This document shows, piece after piece, positions 55,189-64,000 of a stretch of 64,000 nucleotides of DNA; position 1 is the first letter of the stretch; every line of letters starts with the position of its first letter. The notes beneath the pieces were generated by a model that had not been told where the DNA came from, did no database searches, and was given only the letters and a program-made list of their open reading frames with translations. This DNA comes from Chitinophagaceae bacterium 26-R-25 (GTDB lineage Bacteria > Bacteroidota > Bacteroidia > Chitinophagales > Chitinophagaceae): assembly GCA_029906195.1 (NCBI GenBank), contig JARWSJ010000004.1, positions 558,001 through 622,000 on the forward strand, read 5' to 3'. Position numbers and translations under genes: made by a program.

Positions 55189-56736
55189 ATGACTAAAAAA
55201 ATAGTTTCTTATCTGCTTATTTGTATACTCTTAGGAACTTTCTCATCATGTAATAAGGTATTGGATGTTCAATCATCACGATTGGCTCCTGAAGCAAATT
55301 CATGGAAGAGACTTGAAGATACTCGTGGTGCTCTAATGGGGATGTACGGTTTGATGCGTGCGGCTTTGGCTGAAGACAACGCTCACTGGCTCTGGGGAGA
55401 ATTGCGCGGAGGTGATTTTACATCAAACTCGCGCTCCGACCTGAAAGCGATTATCAATGGGAATTTGAACTATAACTATCCCACATTGCAAACATTGTCT
55501 GATTGGAGACGATTTTATGCAGTGATCAATAGCGCAAGTACATTTATTGAACATTCAGGAAGTGTATACTCAAATGATCAACGTTACACCGAGGCCAACT
55601 GGAAGGCTGATGTGGCGCAGGCAAAAGTAATGCGTGCCTTCGCATATTTTTACATGAGCCGTATTTGGGGAAATGTGCCATTGGTAACAACATCAGAAGA
55701 AGGTGATTTTGTTACAAAACCCGCTACAGACCAAACTATCATATTAAACTTTGCCGAAACAGAAATACTGAAATGTATCAATGATCTGCCAAGTGTTTAT
55801 GCTGGCCTTAATGATCAGTTATTGCCTAACTCTTATTATGGACAAGGTCCTGCTTCCTGGTACGGAATTTTGATTACAAAATATTCAGCGTATGCTATAC
55901 TGGCTCATATAGCTGCGTGGCAAGGGCATTATATAGATTGTGATGCATACACTTCTCATATCGTGAATGAATTAAGTGCCTCTCAAATTCAGCCCTGTGC
56001 TATGAGAGTAACCGGTTCAGATTATTTTACCGATCCTACACAATCTGGTAATTTGTTTACAGGAAATAATCAGCGCCAGATTTTGGCCTTCGCTTTCGGT
56101 GCTACTGAAAATGTTGGAAGCGGACATTTGGAAGAGCTTACCCTGGCCGCTCCGTTTGTATCCAAATCAGTGCCCGATATGTATGTGAGCAAAGATTCGA
56201 TTACGTCTATATTTCCTGACTGGGCCCAACCAGGAATTGCTCCGGATCCTCGCTTTGGTCGTGACTCTGTTTCCAAATTATATTATGAAAAATGCTTTAC
56301 AAATTTCAACGGTGAGATACCGGTATTCAGTAAGGTAAAATGCGTGATTAATAGTAACAAAGGCACTTTGCCAATGTTCAACTCTGCGATTGTATTTACC
56401 CGCCTGGAAGAAATAAAACTGCTTAGAGCTGAAGCGTTGTATAATATCTGGGGTCCTGCAAGTCCAGAAGCCATAGCACTTTTGAATGACGTAAGATCTC
56501 AAAGAGGCGTTGCATTATACGATAGTAGAACGGACCTGCTGGATGCAATTTTTGCGGAGAGAAGAAAAGAATTGATAGGTGAAGGATGGAGATGGTATGA
56601 TTTGGTTCGGTACAAAAAACTCAAGGATCCTGCGTTCACAAAGGATATGGTAAACACGAAAGGAATTTACTGGCCGGTTTCAGTTAATGTACTGGCTACA
56701 AATCCAAAACTATCTCAAAATTCATACTGGAACTAG
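55189..56736 (+). CDS. SusD/RagB-type lipoprotein
   Basis: 515 residues, lipid cysteine 21 (TFSSC) followed by NKVLD. SusD features are LEDTRGALMGMYGLMRAALA, QAKVMRAFAYFYMSRIWGNV, the ITKYSAYAILAHIAAWQGHY helix pair and a C-terminal FAERRKELIGEGWRWYDLVR. It is the glycan-binding lid of the preceding SusC. Confidence 0.95.
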   Translation: MTKKIVSYLLICILLGTFSSCNKVLDVQSSRLAPEANSWKRLEDTRGALMGMYGLMRAALAEDNAHWLWGELRGGDFTSNSRSDLKAIINGNLNYNYPTLQTLSDWRRFYAVINSASTFIEHSGSVYSNDQRYTEANWKADVAQAKVMRAFAYFYMSRIWGNVPLVTTSEEGDFVTKPATDQTIILNFAETEILKCINDLPSVYAGLNDQLLPNSYYGQGPASWYGILITKYSAYAILAHIAAWQGHYIDCDAYTSHIVNELSASQIQPCAMRVTGSDYFTDPTQSGNLFTGNNQRQILAFAFGATENVGSGHLEELTLAAPFVSKSVPDMYVSKDSITSIFPDWAQPGIAPDPRFGRDSVSKLYYEKCFTNFNGEIPVFSKVKCVINSNKGTLPMFNSAIVFTRLEEIKLLRAEALYNIWGPASPEAIALLNDVRSQRGVALYDSRTDLLDAIFAERRKELIGEGWRWYDLVRYKKLKDPAFTKDMVNTKGIYWPVSVNVLATNPKLSQNSYWN

Positions 56737-56762
56737 TTTCAAATTTTAATAAAACAGACTTT

Positions 56763-57476
56763 ATGTTTAAGAAGTATGCAAAAATATTAGTCTTACCTGT
56801 GCTGTTGTCGTTTATCGTTTTTGCGTGTAAAAAAGACGGCGGTGCATATAGCTATGAAACTCCTGTCGATTCATATAATGGAAGTGTGTATGAGTATATT
56901 AAATCTCAAAAAGGAGTATTAGATTCTTTTGCATTGGTAATTGATCGACTGCCGGGAAATTTAAAAGATACATTACAGAACCTTTCAGCCAGATATACTG
57001 TGTTCCTGCCAACAAATGCAAGCTTTAGTTTGGCACTGGATAACCTTAACAGGGAAAGAAGTATTTACGGCAGAGAGCCATTGAATCTTTCCACCTACGA
57101 TTCCAGTCAGTTGGATACATTGGTAAGGCGCTATGTTATAGCAGGAACTTATACTACCGATACACTAAGTAGTTTATTGGATGGAATGAATTTGCCCTCA
57201 CTTGCTGTCGATACAACCAACTTATCTGACAACACAATCGATCATCATTATTTAATGCAGGGTTCTGCACTAAGAACAACAGCAGAAGGAGTAATAAACG
57301 GTGGCGAGTTGTACATAATGTTTTCTGATCGTAAGAACTCAATTTTCAAACGTTACTGGATCACAACTTCTACCCATTCAGTGAACGGCAAAGCCAAAAA
57401 TGCACTGATGAACGTGCTTAAATCAGGTCACGAATTTGGATTTAATGAATTTACAAACAGAGGCTTAACTCAATAA
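56763..57476 (+). CDS. Fasciclin-domain lipoprotein
   Basis: 237 residues, lipid cysteine 22 (VFACKK). Residues about 45-225 carry a fasciclin fold: YEYIKSQKGVLDSFALVIDR, then the hallmark YTVFLPTNASFSLALDNL and a later YVIAGTYTTDTL. Fasciclin modules mediate adhesion or ligand binding. It follows the SusD by 26 bases; a paralogue follows the next SusC/SusD pair at 63406. Confidence 0.85.
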   Translation: MFKKYAKILVLPVLLSFIVFACKKDGGAYSYETPVDSYNGSVYEYIKSQKGVLDSFALVIDRLPGNLKDTLQNLSARYTVFLPTNASFSLALDNLNRERSIYGREPLNLSTYDSSQLDTLVRRYVIAGTYTTDTLSSLLDGMNLPSLAVDTTNLSDNTIDHHYLMQGSALRTTAEGVINGGELYIMFSDRKNSIFKRYWITTSTHSVNGKAKNALMNVLKSGHEFGFNEFTNRGLTQ

Positions 57477-57500
57477 TATCTAAAAGAGAAAAAGACACCA

Positions 57501-58595
57501 ATGAATAAATTATCACAACTATCGTTTGTTCAGGCGTTCAATACTATCCTGACCTTAGCTATGATAGTAATGCTGTCTGGATGTGCCAAAGAATACGTGC
57601 CCAAAGAGCAGGAGGTAATGGATCCTGAGGCGGACTATTTAACAAAGTCATTTTCTCCTCTGTTGGAAAGAACAACTTTGATACCCGCGAGTTTCAATTA
57701 TGGAAACACCTCTACGCCTGTTACGTTTTCAATATTGAATATAAGGAATGCCGGGACCGGTGAGCCGGCAAGTGAACTTACTGATAAGTTTCCTGTAAAA
57801 GTATGGTCGCAATCCTACACAGGAAAGGAGCAATCGCTTGCAGAAATTGAAGCAAAGAGAACTACAGAATATCACTCTCTTTTTGAAGTAAGGGATCATG
57901 CGGGAGATTTTGTATTCTGGGGATATCCTAACTCATCAACGCTTGTTCAGTCTAACCCGCAGCCAGGATATTTATTTGATGTAAAAGTTACCAACAAGGG
58001 AGGTACGCGATACTTCAGAGATATGAAGTTGGTTCCGAACAAACCGATTCCGTATACACCTTCAAACTTTGATCATACATCGGGCATGCAACTGACTCCG
58101 TACACAACGATAGGAGGCTTGTTAAATGTTAAAGGAGCCAAGACCGGAGGCTACATTGGCAATGTTCAGGTATCCTTTCATAAAATCATACCAAAAGATA
58201 GTAAGATCCAATCGGGTACTTCTCTGACCTTTAGATTTTTCGATACGCTCTATAACCCGATCAAGCTCACCAAATTCAATACCACTAAATGGGCAACATT
58301 AATTCACGGGTTTAATCCTGTGTGGAAAGCAGATTCAACATCCGGACCAACAAAGGTTGATTCGGCAATGATAACCTACCAGGTAGCATACCCTATACCG
58401 TTAATAACATATCCAACTGCCTATACTACTTCAGATGGTACCCAGGCTTTGGCAATGTTCACCTATTCAAGAATTGGTTTTGGAGGATTAAAGGAAGATG
58501 CCGTTATAAGTTTTCCTTTTAGTATTTATGAAAGCGGCGATTGGGAAGTAGACTTCTGGTTTAAAGATGATGTTCCTCAATTTGAAAATAACTAA
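57501..58595 (+). CDS. Surface lipoprotein of a Sus locus, possibly DUF5007-like
   Basis: 364 residues, lipid cysteine 28 (MLSGC) followed by AKEY. Beta-rich mature part with ERTTLIPASFNYGNTSTPVT and PFSIYESGDWEVDFWFKDDV at the end. I associate this shape with DUF5007-type proteins that sit beside SusC/SusD, but cannot confirm it. It probably binds the glycan. It lies between a fasciclin gene and a second SusC gene. Confidence 0.65.
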   Translation: MNKLSQLSFVQAFNTILTLAMIVMLSGCAKEYVPKEQEVMDPEADYLTKSFSPLLERTTLIPASFNYGNTSTPVTFSILNIRNAGTGEPASELTDKFPVKVWSQSYTGKEQSLAEIEAKRTTEYHSLFEVRDHAGDFVFWGYPNSSTLVQSNPQPGYLFDVKVTNKGGTRYFRDMKLVPNKPIPYTPSNFDHTSGMQLTPYTTIGGLLNVKGAKTGGYIGNVQVSFHKIIPKDSKIQSGTSLTFRFFDTLYNPIKLTKFNTTKWATLIHGFNPVWKADSTSGPTKVDSAMITYQVAYPIPLITYPTAYTTSDGTQALAMFTYSRIGFGGLKEDAVISFPFSIYESGDWEVDFWFKDDVPQFENN

Positions 58596-58644
58596 TAAGG
58601 TTTCATTAAAAAAATAGCTTTTAGCCATACTAACTGGAAAATTT

Positions 58645-61600
58645 ATGAAAGTGAAAAATATGCTTAAGATAGTAGCATTGCTTTTAATAATACCCTGTTT
58701 TTTGATTGCACAAAACAAAATAACAGTTACAGGTATTGTTAAAAATGGTGAGACTCAGGAACCGGTTGCCGGCGTAAGTATTTACGCAAATAAAAAAGTG
58801 ATCGGTGTCACTGCAAACGACGGTACATTTTCAATAAAAGTAAACGAAGATGCTGCTATTACGTTTACTGATGTACGCTATTCAAATTATAACCTGAAAC
58901 TAAAGCCGGGGCAAACTACTGTGCAGGTATTGATGAAAGTGCGTGATGATAAAATGAGTGAAGTTGTGGTGACTGGTTATGCAAAAAAGGCGAGGGAATT
59001 AACCACCGGTTCAACGGTAGTTATTACTGCTAAAGATATACGCGACGTACCAAGTGCCAACGTTATGGATCTGTTGCAAGGTAAAGTTGCGGGGCTCAAT
59101 ATCAATACGTCATCAGGAGCACCTGGATCTACCGGCTCAATCTATTTGCGTGGGCTTTCCAATCCATCCTTTTCCGGTGCCGGTGCCGATGCGGCTCTTA
59201 CGCCAACATCTCCATTATTTGTAGTTGACGGGGTTCCAATTGATGTGAATTCAACGTATGAATATGGATTTAATTCCGGCGGACCTGGTATTAACCCTGT
59301 GTCATTGATTCCGCAGGAAGATATTGAACAGATTGAAATATTGAAAGATGCACAAGCCACTACTTTGTATGGTTCCCGCGGTGCTTATGGTGTGATCCTG
59401 ATCACCACTAAAAGAGGTAAGTCTAAAGTGCCTATTGTAAACTTTAGAACAAATCAATTTTTGAGCACTGTACCAAATTTAAGAAAGGTCATTGGCGGAA
59501 AGGACGAGAGAATGATGAGACTGAGTGAGGTTCTTCAATTTGATCCAAACTTTCAACATGCTCTTACGACGATCGATCAGACGCCTGCTCTTACAGATAG
59601 TTTGAACGCTTATTACAATAACTCCACGAACTGGCAGGATGTGTTCTATAAATCTACATGGAACCAAACATACAATGTTGGCGTGTCAGGTGGTGATCAG
59701 GCATTCAACTACAAAACCAACATAGGTTATTTTAACCAAAAGGGTATTATCAAAAATACAGGCTTTAGCAGGTACAATGTGGACATGAACATGCAGTATC
59801 AGCCTATTGAAAAATTTAAATTGTCTACGACTATTTCTGCTGCTATGGGAGAAAATAAAAAAGGTAGTGGTAATGGTATTATGCAGACCGGTGTTGCCGG
59901 CAGTGTAAATACATCATCATTATTGCCGGCTCCGGGTGCATTTGGCGCCAACAGTGCAGACCTTGCACAGCTGGCCGTTATAGACAATAACAAAGCTGCT
60001 CAGCTGAATACAAATTTCGAAATGCAATATGAATTTGTAAGAGGGTTGAGAGCTACCAATACTTTTAGCTATAACTATATGTCCGGAACCGAAAATACTT
60101 TCACTCCGGCAATTATGAATGGTAACATGTCTAAGTCTTATGCTTACAATGATTTGACAGGAACGCTATACAATCGTTTTATGCTGAACTATGCAAAAAC
60201 ATTTGAGCGTGGACATTCAATTAATCTGTATGGTTTTTCTGAGATCAGCAGCAAAAAATATAAAGTTGATGTAATACAGCAAACAGGTACACCAAGTGAT
60301 GGCATAAGCGGCCCATTGGGTGCTGCAACATCTTTGGGTGGTACGTTGTCCAATACTGAAACGAGAGACGTTTCTTATGCAGGGAACGTTTCTTATGACT
60401 ATAACAAAAAGTATGTACTTAACGCAGGTGCTATGTGGAGCAAAAGTTCTATCAGCGGGCCCAATATGCCGTGGGCATTTAACCCTACCGTTGGTTTAAG
60501 ATGGAACTTCAGCAAAGAAAAATTGTTTGAGCACCTTACATTCCTTGATTATGGCTCTTTCCGTTTGGGCTGGGGTAAAAGCTCAATACCTGTTGGTACG
60601 ATTTACGATACCTACGGTAAATACCTAAATGGTACTACAACATATAATAGCTCGCCTATTATCAATATCGACTGGTCATCTGCACCGAATGTGAATCTTA
60701 TTCCTGCAACCAAAACAGATTTGAACTTCGGAACAGAATTGGGTTTGTTTAAGCAACGACTACAGTTTGTATTTGAAGCCTATTATAAACAAAACGACAA
60801 CAACCTGTATGTAAAAAATCTTTCCAGCATGAACGCGTTCAGCCAGGTTAGCACCAATGAACTTGGATTGGTTAACTATGGTTATGAATTAACGGTTACA
60901 GCAAAGCCTTTAAGTGCATCGAGCAAGGTATCATGGACTGTTACGGCCAACGCAGCGCTTGACCATGAAGTACTTACCAGGCTGCCTGGAGAAGCAAAGC
61001 AAATGGTAGTGGTAGATCCCAACACAGGCCTTGGCACAATGTATCGCGTGGGAAGAAACAGCTTATCAAATGTGATGTACAATACAAAGGGTGTGTATGC
61101 CAGCACAGCTGACGTGCCCGTTGATCCTGCTACTGGTTTAAGAATGCATACCGGTGCACCTGGTAATCCCATTTATTTTCAGCAGGGTGATGCCCGCTGG
61201 ACAGATGTAAATGGTGACTACGTTGTTAACCAAAACGATTATATCGTATGCGGTAATGCAATGCCATTGGTAGTGGGTGGTTTTTCATCTTATACCAATT
61301 ATAAAAACTTTACCCTCAACGTAAGTACTTCATTTAAGTACAAAAGAGATATTATTAATGCGGCCGCTGCGCAGGCTTTTCAACGGTTTTACAATCCGGC
61401 AGCTTTAAATCAAATGTTGCCTATTGATCAGTTTAACTATTGGGCGCCTTCGAATACTAAAGGTGTAGTTTATCCTAACCCTTACGATTATACAAGAAGC
61501 GGAGACTACAGTGCAACGAGTATTGGTAACGGTTCTTATTTACCATTCCGTGCGGATCAGACTTTGTTCCTGGAAGATGGTTCCTATTTTAAAATTAACA

Positions 61601-61809
61601 GCATCGCTTTTTCATACAATTTCAACAGAAACAAGACCAAGAAATATGGTATAACATCTGCGAGGTTAACATTTACCATGAACAACGTATATACATTCAC
61701 AAAGTATACAGGTCCTAATCCTGAGAACGTGACTGACATGGGTTATGATCGCTCTGATGGATATCCTCAGTCGAAAAATTACAGTTTAGGCCTTGATCTA
61801 CAATTCTAA
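58645..61809 (+). CDS. SusC/RagA-type TonB-linked receptor
   Basis: 1054 residues. Signal peptide at 1-22, carboxypeptidase-D-like domain at about 26-100 (GIVKNGETQEPVAGVSIYAN), TonB box MSEVVVTGYA at about 104-113, plug at about 118-255 (VPSANVMDLLQGKVAGLNIN; ILKDAQATTLYGSRGAYGVI), then the barrel. It is the second receptor of the same operon and differs from the first by having the N-terminal domain, so the two are not recent duplicates. Confidence 0.95.
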   Translation: MKVKNMLKIVALLLIIPCFLIAQNKITVTGIVKNGETQEPVAGVSIYANKKVIGVTANDGTFSIKVNEDAAITFTDVRYSNYNLKLKPGQTTVQVLMKVRDDKMSEVVVTGYAKKARELTTGSTVVITAKDIRDVPSANVMDLLQGKVAGLNINTSSGAPGSTGSIYLRGLSNPSFSGAGADAALTPTSPLFVVDGVPIDVNSTYEYGFNSGGPGINPVSLIPQEDIEQIEILKDAQATTLYGSRGAYGVILITTKRGKSKVPIVNFRTNQFLSTVPNLRKVIGGKDERMMRLSEVLQFDPNFQHALTTIDQTPALTDSLNAYYNNSTNWQDVFYKSTWNQTYNVGVSGGDQAFNYKTNIGYFNQKGIIKNTGFSRYNVDMNMQYQPIEKFKLSTTISAAMGENKKGSGNGIMQTGVAGSVNTSSLLPAPGAFGANSADLAQLAVIDNNKAAQLNTNFEMQYEFVRGLRATNTFSYNYMSGTENTFTPAIMNGNMSKSYAYNDLTGTLYNRFMLNYAKTFERGHSINLYGFSEISSKKYKVDVIQQTGTPSDGISGPLGAATSLGGTLSNTETRDVSYAGNVSYDYNKKYVLNAGAMWSKSSISGPNMPWAFNPTVGLRWNFSKEKLFEHLTFLDYGSFRLGWGKSSIPVGTIYDTYGKYLNGTTTYNSSPIINIDWSSAPNVNLIPATKTDLNFGTELGLFKQRLQFVFEAYYKQNDNNLYVKNLSSMNAFSQVSTNELGLVNYGYELTVTAKPLSASSKVSWTVTANAALDHEVLTRLPGEAKQMVVVDPNTGLGTMYRVGRNSLSNVMYNTKGVYASTADVPVDPATGLRMHTGAPGNPIYFQQGDARWTDVNGDYVVNQNDYIVCGNAMPLVVGGFSSYTNYKNFTLNVSTSFKYKRDIINAAAAQAFQRFYNPAALNQMLPIDQFNYWAPSNTKGVVYPNPYDYTRSGDYSATSIGNGSYLPFRADQTLFLEDGSYFKINSIAFSYNFNRNKTKKYGITSARLTFTMNNVYTFTKYTGPNPENVTDMGYDRSDGYPQSKNYSLGLDLQF

Positions 61810-61826
61810 CATCTCAAAAAGAAAAT

Positions 61827-63365
61827 ATGAAAAGCATATTTAGTAAACTTAGTATTCTGTTAATCATTATAGGTTCTTTCGCTTCGGGATGTAAAAAGTT
61901 TTTGACAGTAACGCCGATTGACCAAATGACGGGTAATGAATTCTGGTCCTCTAAACAGGATGTGGAAGCATTTTCCCTGGGTACCTATAACACGTTCAGA
62001 GACTTTACCTGTAAGAATTGCTTCTTTCCGGGAACGGGTGATTTACGTATGGCTCCGGTTCAATGGAATACAAAAGCATCCACTTCAAGGAACTATATAA
62101 ATTATTTGTCCAACAACAATCTGAAAACTTTACTGAATCCGGCACTGCTATCGTCATCGGACCAATGGTGGGTTACTTATGGCGGCTTTGGATTTGGTAA
62201 CATCCAGAAGTGGAATTCATTCTACCAAATGATCCAGTCTGCCAATATCATGTACAAACAAGTGGGCAGTGTACCGACCTTGTCTGAAGATGATAAGTTG
62301 TATTACCAGGCAGAAGCTGTTTTTCAACGTTGCCTTGCTTATTTTTTTATGGTTAGGCTGTACGGTGATGTGCCATATTATACTGACGCATACCATGAAT
62401 CAAATATGCCAAGAACCAACATGGTGACCGTTTTGCAAAGTTGCATAAAGGATATGGGTGGTGTGCAGCAAAATTTGCCATGGACGTATGCTGACCCTTC
62501 GCTGAGAGGCGTTAGGGCAATGAGAGGAGGAGCGCTGGCATTGATGATGCACATGAATATGTGGCTGGCGGGATTTGATGAAGCTAATAAAACGGACTAT
62601 TACAAACAGGTAGATTCGTTGGGTGCGCAGATCTTGGCAAGTAATGCTTATTCACTGCTTCCGATAGAAAATACAAAAGAAATTTTTAAAGGACGTACAA
62701 CCGAAAGTCTTTTTGAAGTACCACAAAACTTAAACTATAATGAGCAGTTCCCTCAGGCGTCAACATACTTTGACCTTGTGTTGCGTGCTCCCTTTAAATC
62801 GGTTATACCATACAGCTACATAATCTATGATACAAAATTTTTGAATACAATTTATCCAATTACCGACAACCTGGATAAAAGAAAAACATTGTGGTTTTCT
62901 ACTGGTTTGAATGCAGGCGCTGCTGATTTTACTTTTAGCAAATTCGTGAACGTATTTGGCAGGCCCGGAGAGGATGTTAACTCGGATGATGATATGATCG
63001 TTTTTCGCCTCGCAGATGCTATACTGTTGAGAGCTGAAGCATGTGCCAATATTGGTAAAAAAGATGACGCCATTGCAATGCTTAACTTGGTAAGAAGCAG
63101 AGCCGGCGCCTTGCTTGAAGATGCTTCCATTGCTGATGACAAGTTGCCGGATGATATATTTTATGAGCGCTGTAAAGAGTTAATGGGTGAGGGGCACTAT
63201 TACTATGATTTAATAAGAACAAAAAGGATACTTGATCCGGCAAAAGCATTTGGAAAATTCATGACAGGTGAAGCCTTCAGAGCAGGCGCATGGACATGGC
63301 CGCTGGACCCTTCTGCTAAAACAAATAACAGTGCGATCATCCTTAATAATTATTGGAGCCAGTAA
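61827..63365 (+). CDS. SusD/RagB-type lipoprotein
   Basis: 512 residues, lipid cysteine 22 (FASGC) followed by KKFL. Conserved parts are NEFWSSKQDVEAFSLGTYNT, YYQAEAVFQRCLAYFFMVRL with YGDVPYY, LRAEACANIGKKDDAIAMLN and YERCKELMGEGHYYYDLIRT. Starts 17 bases after the stop of its SusC partner. Confidence 0.95.
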   Translation: MKSIFSKLSILLIIIGSFASGCKKFLTVTPIDQMTGNEFWSSKQDVEAFSLGTYNTFRDFTCKNCFFPGTGDLRMAPVQWNTKASTSRNYINYLSNNNLKTLLNPALLSSSDQWWVTYGGFGFGNIQKWNSFYQMIQSANIMYKQVGSVPTLSEDDKLYYQAEAVFQRCLAYFFMVRLYGDVPYYTDAYHESNMPRTNMVTVLQSCIKDMGGVQQNLPWTYADPSLRGVRAMRGGALALMMHMNMWLAGFDEANKTDYYKQVDSLGAQILASNAYSLLPIENTKEIFKGRTTESLFEVPQNLNYNEQFPQASTYFDLVLRAPFKSVIPYSYIIYDTKFLNTIYPITDNLDKRKTLWFSTGLNAGAADFTFSKFVNVFGRPGEDVNSDDDMIVFRLADAILLRAEACANIGKKDDAIAMLNLVRSRAGALLEDASIADDKLPDDIFYERCKELMGEGHYYYDLIRTKRILDPAKAFGKFMTGEAFRAGAWTWPLDPSAKTNNSAIILNNYWSQ

Positions 63366-63405
63366 GAGTTTTTTAAATAAATACTCCAACAAAAAATATT
63401 GAACT

Positions 63406-64000
63406 ATGCGTATAAGCAAAATAATAGGAATACTAAGTCTGGGTTGTTTATTGTTGACGGCATGCAAAAAAAATGACTACTATGTGGATAGTGGAACCAG
63501 CAATCCTAAATTCAACGGAACTGTGCTGGATTATCTGCAATCGAAGACAGGTGTTTTTGATACAACTGTGCAGGTCATTAAACTCGCAGGAATGGAAAAG
63601 GTTTTCAGCACCGATACCATTACTTTTTTTGCTCCTAATAATATATGTATCAGAAATCTTGTTACCAATTACAATGTTTACCTGAGCAGTTTGGGTAGAG
63701 ACACTGTAAGAAAATTGAGTGACATAGACCCATCTGTTTGGAAAAACCTGATGTCTCTGTATGTGTTCAAAGGAGCGAGGAAATTGACAGATTTTCATCA
63801 GTTGGACATTAGCGTTATCAATTCTTTTTCCGGAGGAATGTACACTTCATACAATGGAAGGCCAATGAATATAGGCGTGCAATACAATGATGAAGGAAGT
63901 ATTAAATATGCCGGATACAGATGCCTTTATATTTCTTATATCCTTGATTTAACCAGGCCTTATTATTTAGGAAGTACGACGTGGGTAAGTAATGGCAGCT
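63406..64000 (+). CDS. Fasciclin-domain lipoprotein, cut by the window end
   Basis: The frame is open from the ATG at 63406 to the last base (about 198 residues). Lipid cysteine 20 (LLTAC) followed by KKNDY. Fasciclin features are VLDYLQSKTGVFDTTVQVIK, the hallmark DTITFFAPNNICIRNLV and a later LMSLYVFKGARKLTDF. It is the counterpart of the fasciclin lipoprotein at 56763 and shows that each SusC/SusD pair of this locus has its own. Confidence 0.85.
   Translation, partial: MRISKIIGILSLGCLLLTACKKNDYYVDSGTSNPKFNGTVLDYLQSKTGVFDTTVQVIKLAGMEKVFSTDTITFFAPNNICIRNLVTNYNVYLSSLGRDTVRKLSDIDPSVWKNLMSLYVFKGARKLTDFHQLDISVINSFSGGMYTSYNGRPMNIGVQYNDEGSIKYAGYRCLYISYILDLTRPYYLGSTTWVSNGS

Overview
The window reads as a chromosomal segment of a Bacteroidota bacterium, most likely of the Chitinophagaceae or a near relative. 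The signs are three SusC/SusD pairs, a FecI/FecR-type sigma/anti-sigma pair, type IX secretion (T9SS) cargo with a PorV homologue, lipoprotein signals of the Cys-Lys-Lys type, a sufBCDSE cluster and promoters of the Bacteroidota TTG...TAnnTTTG kind. No rRNA, tRNA, CRISPR array, transposase or prophage was seen. Species cannot be named from the sequence.

Layout. (1) 1-1660: end of a helical-repeat protein and a small lipoprotein. (2) 1833-17792: an ECF sigma factor, a FecR anti-sigma factor and a long same-strand cluster: SusC with STN domain, SusD, a zinc metallohydrolase lipoprotein, a DUF4302 lipoprotein, a T9SS cargo protein, a PorV homologue, a second probable T9SS cargo with four Ig-like domains, and an Ig-like lipoprotein. 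This looks like a surface uptake and processing system under trans-envelope control. (3) 18262-25301: rpoC with its own promoter and terminator and no rpoB next to it, an OmpH-family chaperone, a PhzF-family enzyme and RNase Z. (4) 25450-29886: an AraC regulator, a tandemly duplicated 111-bp element with a micro-ORF and terminator, a TauE/SafE permease and three small house-keeping-type proteins. (5) 30134-36747: sufB-C-D-S-E, a DUF59 protein and an Rrf2 regulator with three cysteines. (6) 36983-43722: a DoxX-like membrane protein, then a very tight four-gene operon of unknown function: membrane protein, leaderless GH25 muramidase with SH3-like domain, leaderless subtilase-like protein with SH3-like domain, and a 749-residue exported protein with a barrel-like C terminus, closed by an intrinsic terminator. 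(7) 43902-47379: two divergent AraC regulators, a small two-helix membrane protein and an Avd-like helical-bundle protein. (8) 47529-64000: a polysaccharide utilisation locus: DUF2264 protein and GH105 hydrolase on the minus strand, a LacI regulator, then two SusC/SusD pairs with fasciclin-domain lipoproteins on the plus strand, running off the window end.

Two layers deserve attention beyond the genes. First, most gene gaps carry long inverted repeats made of short reiterated words; several word families occur, some recur at distant loci, and almost every gap of the suf cluster has its own. Second, the 37969-43722 operon combines two peptidoglycan- or protein-cutting enzymes without signal peptides with one inner-membrane and one exported partner, which I cannot match to a described system. 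All functions are read from motifs and remembered family features; no database search was run.
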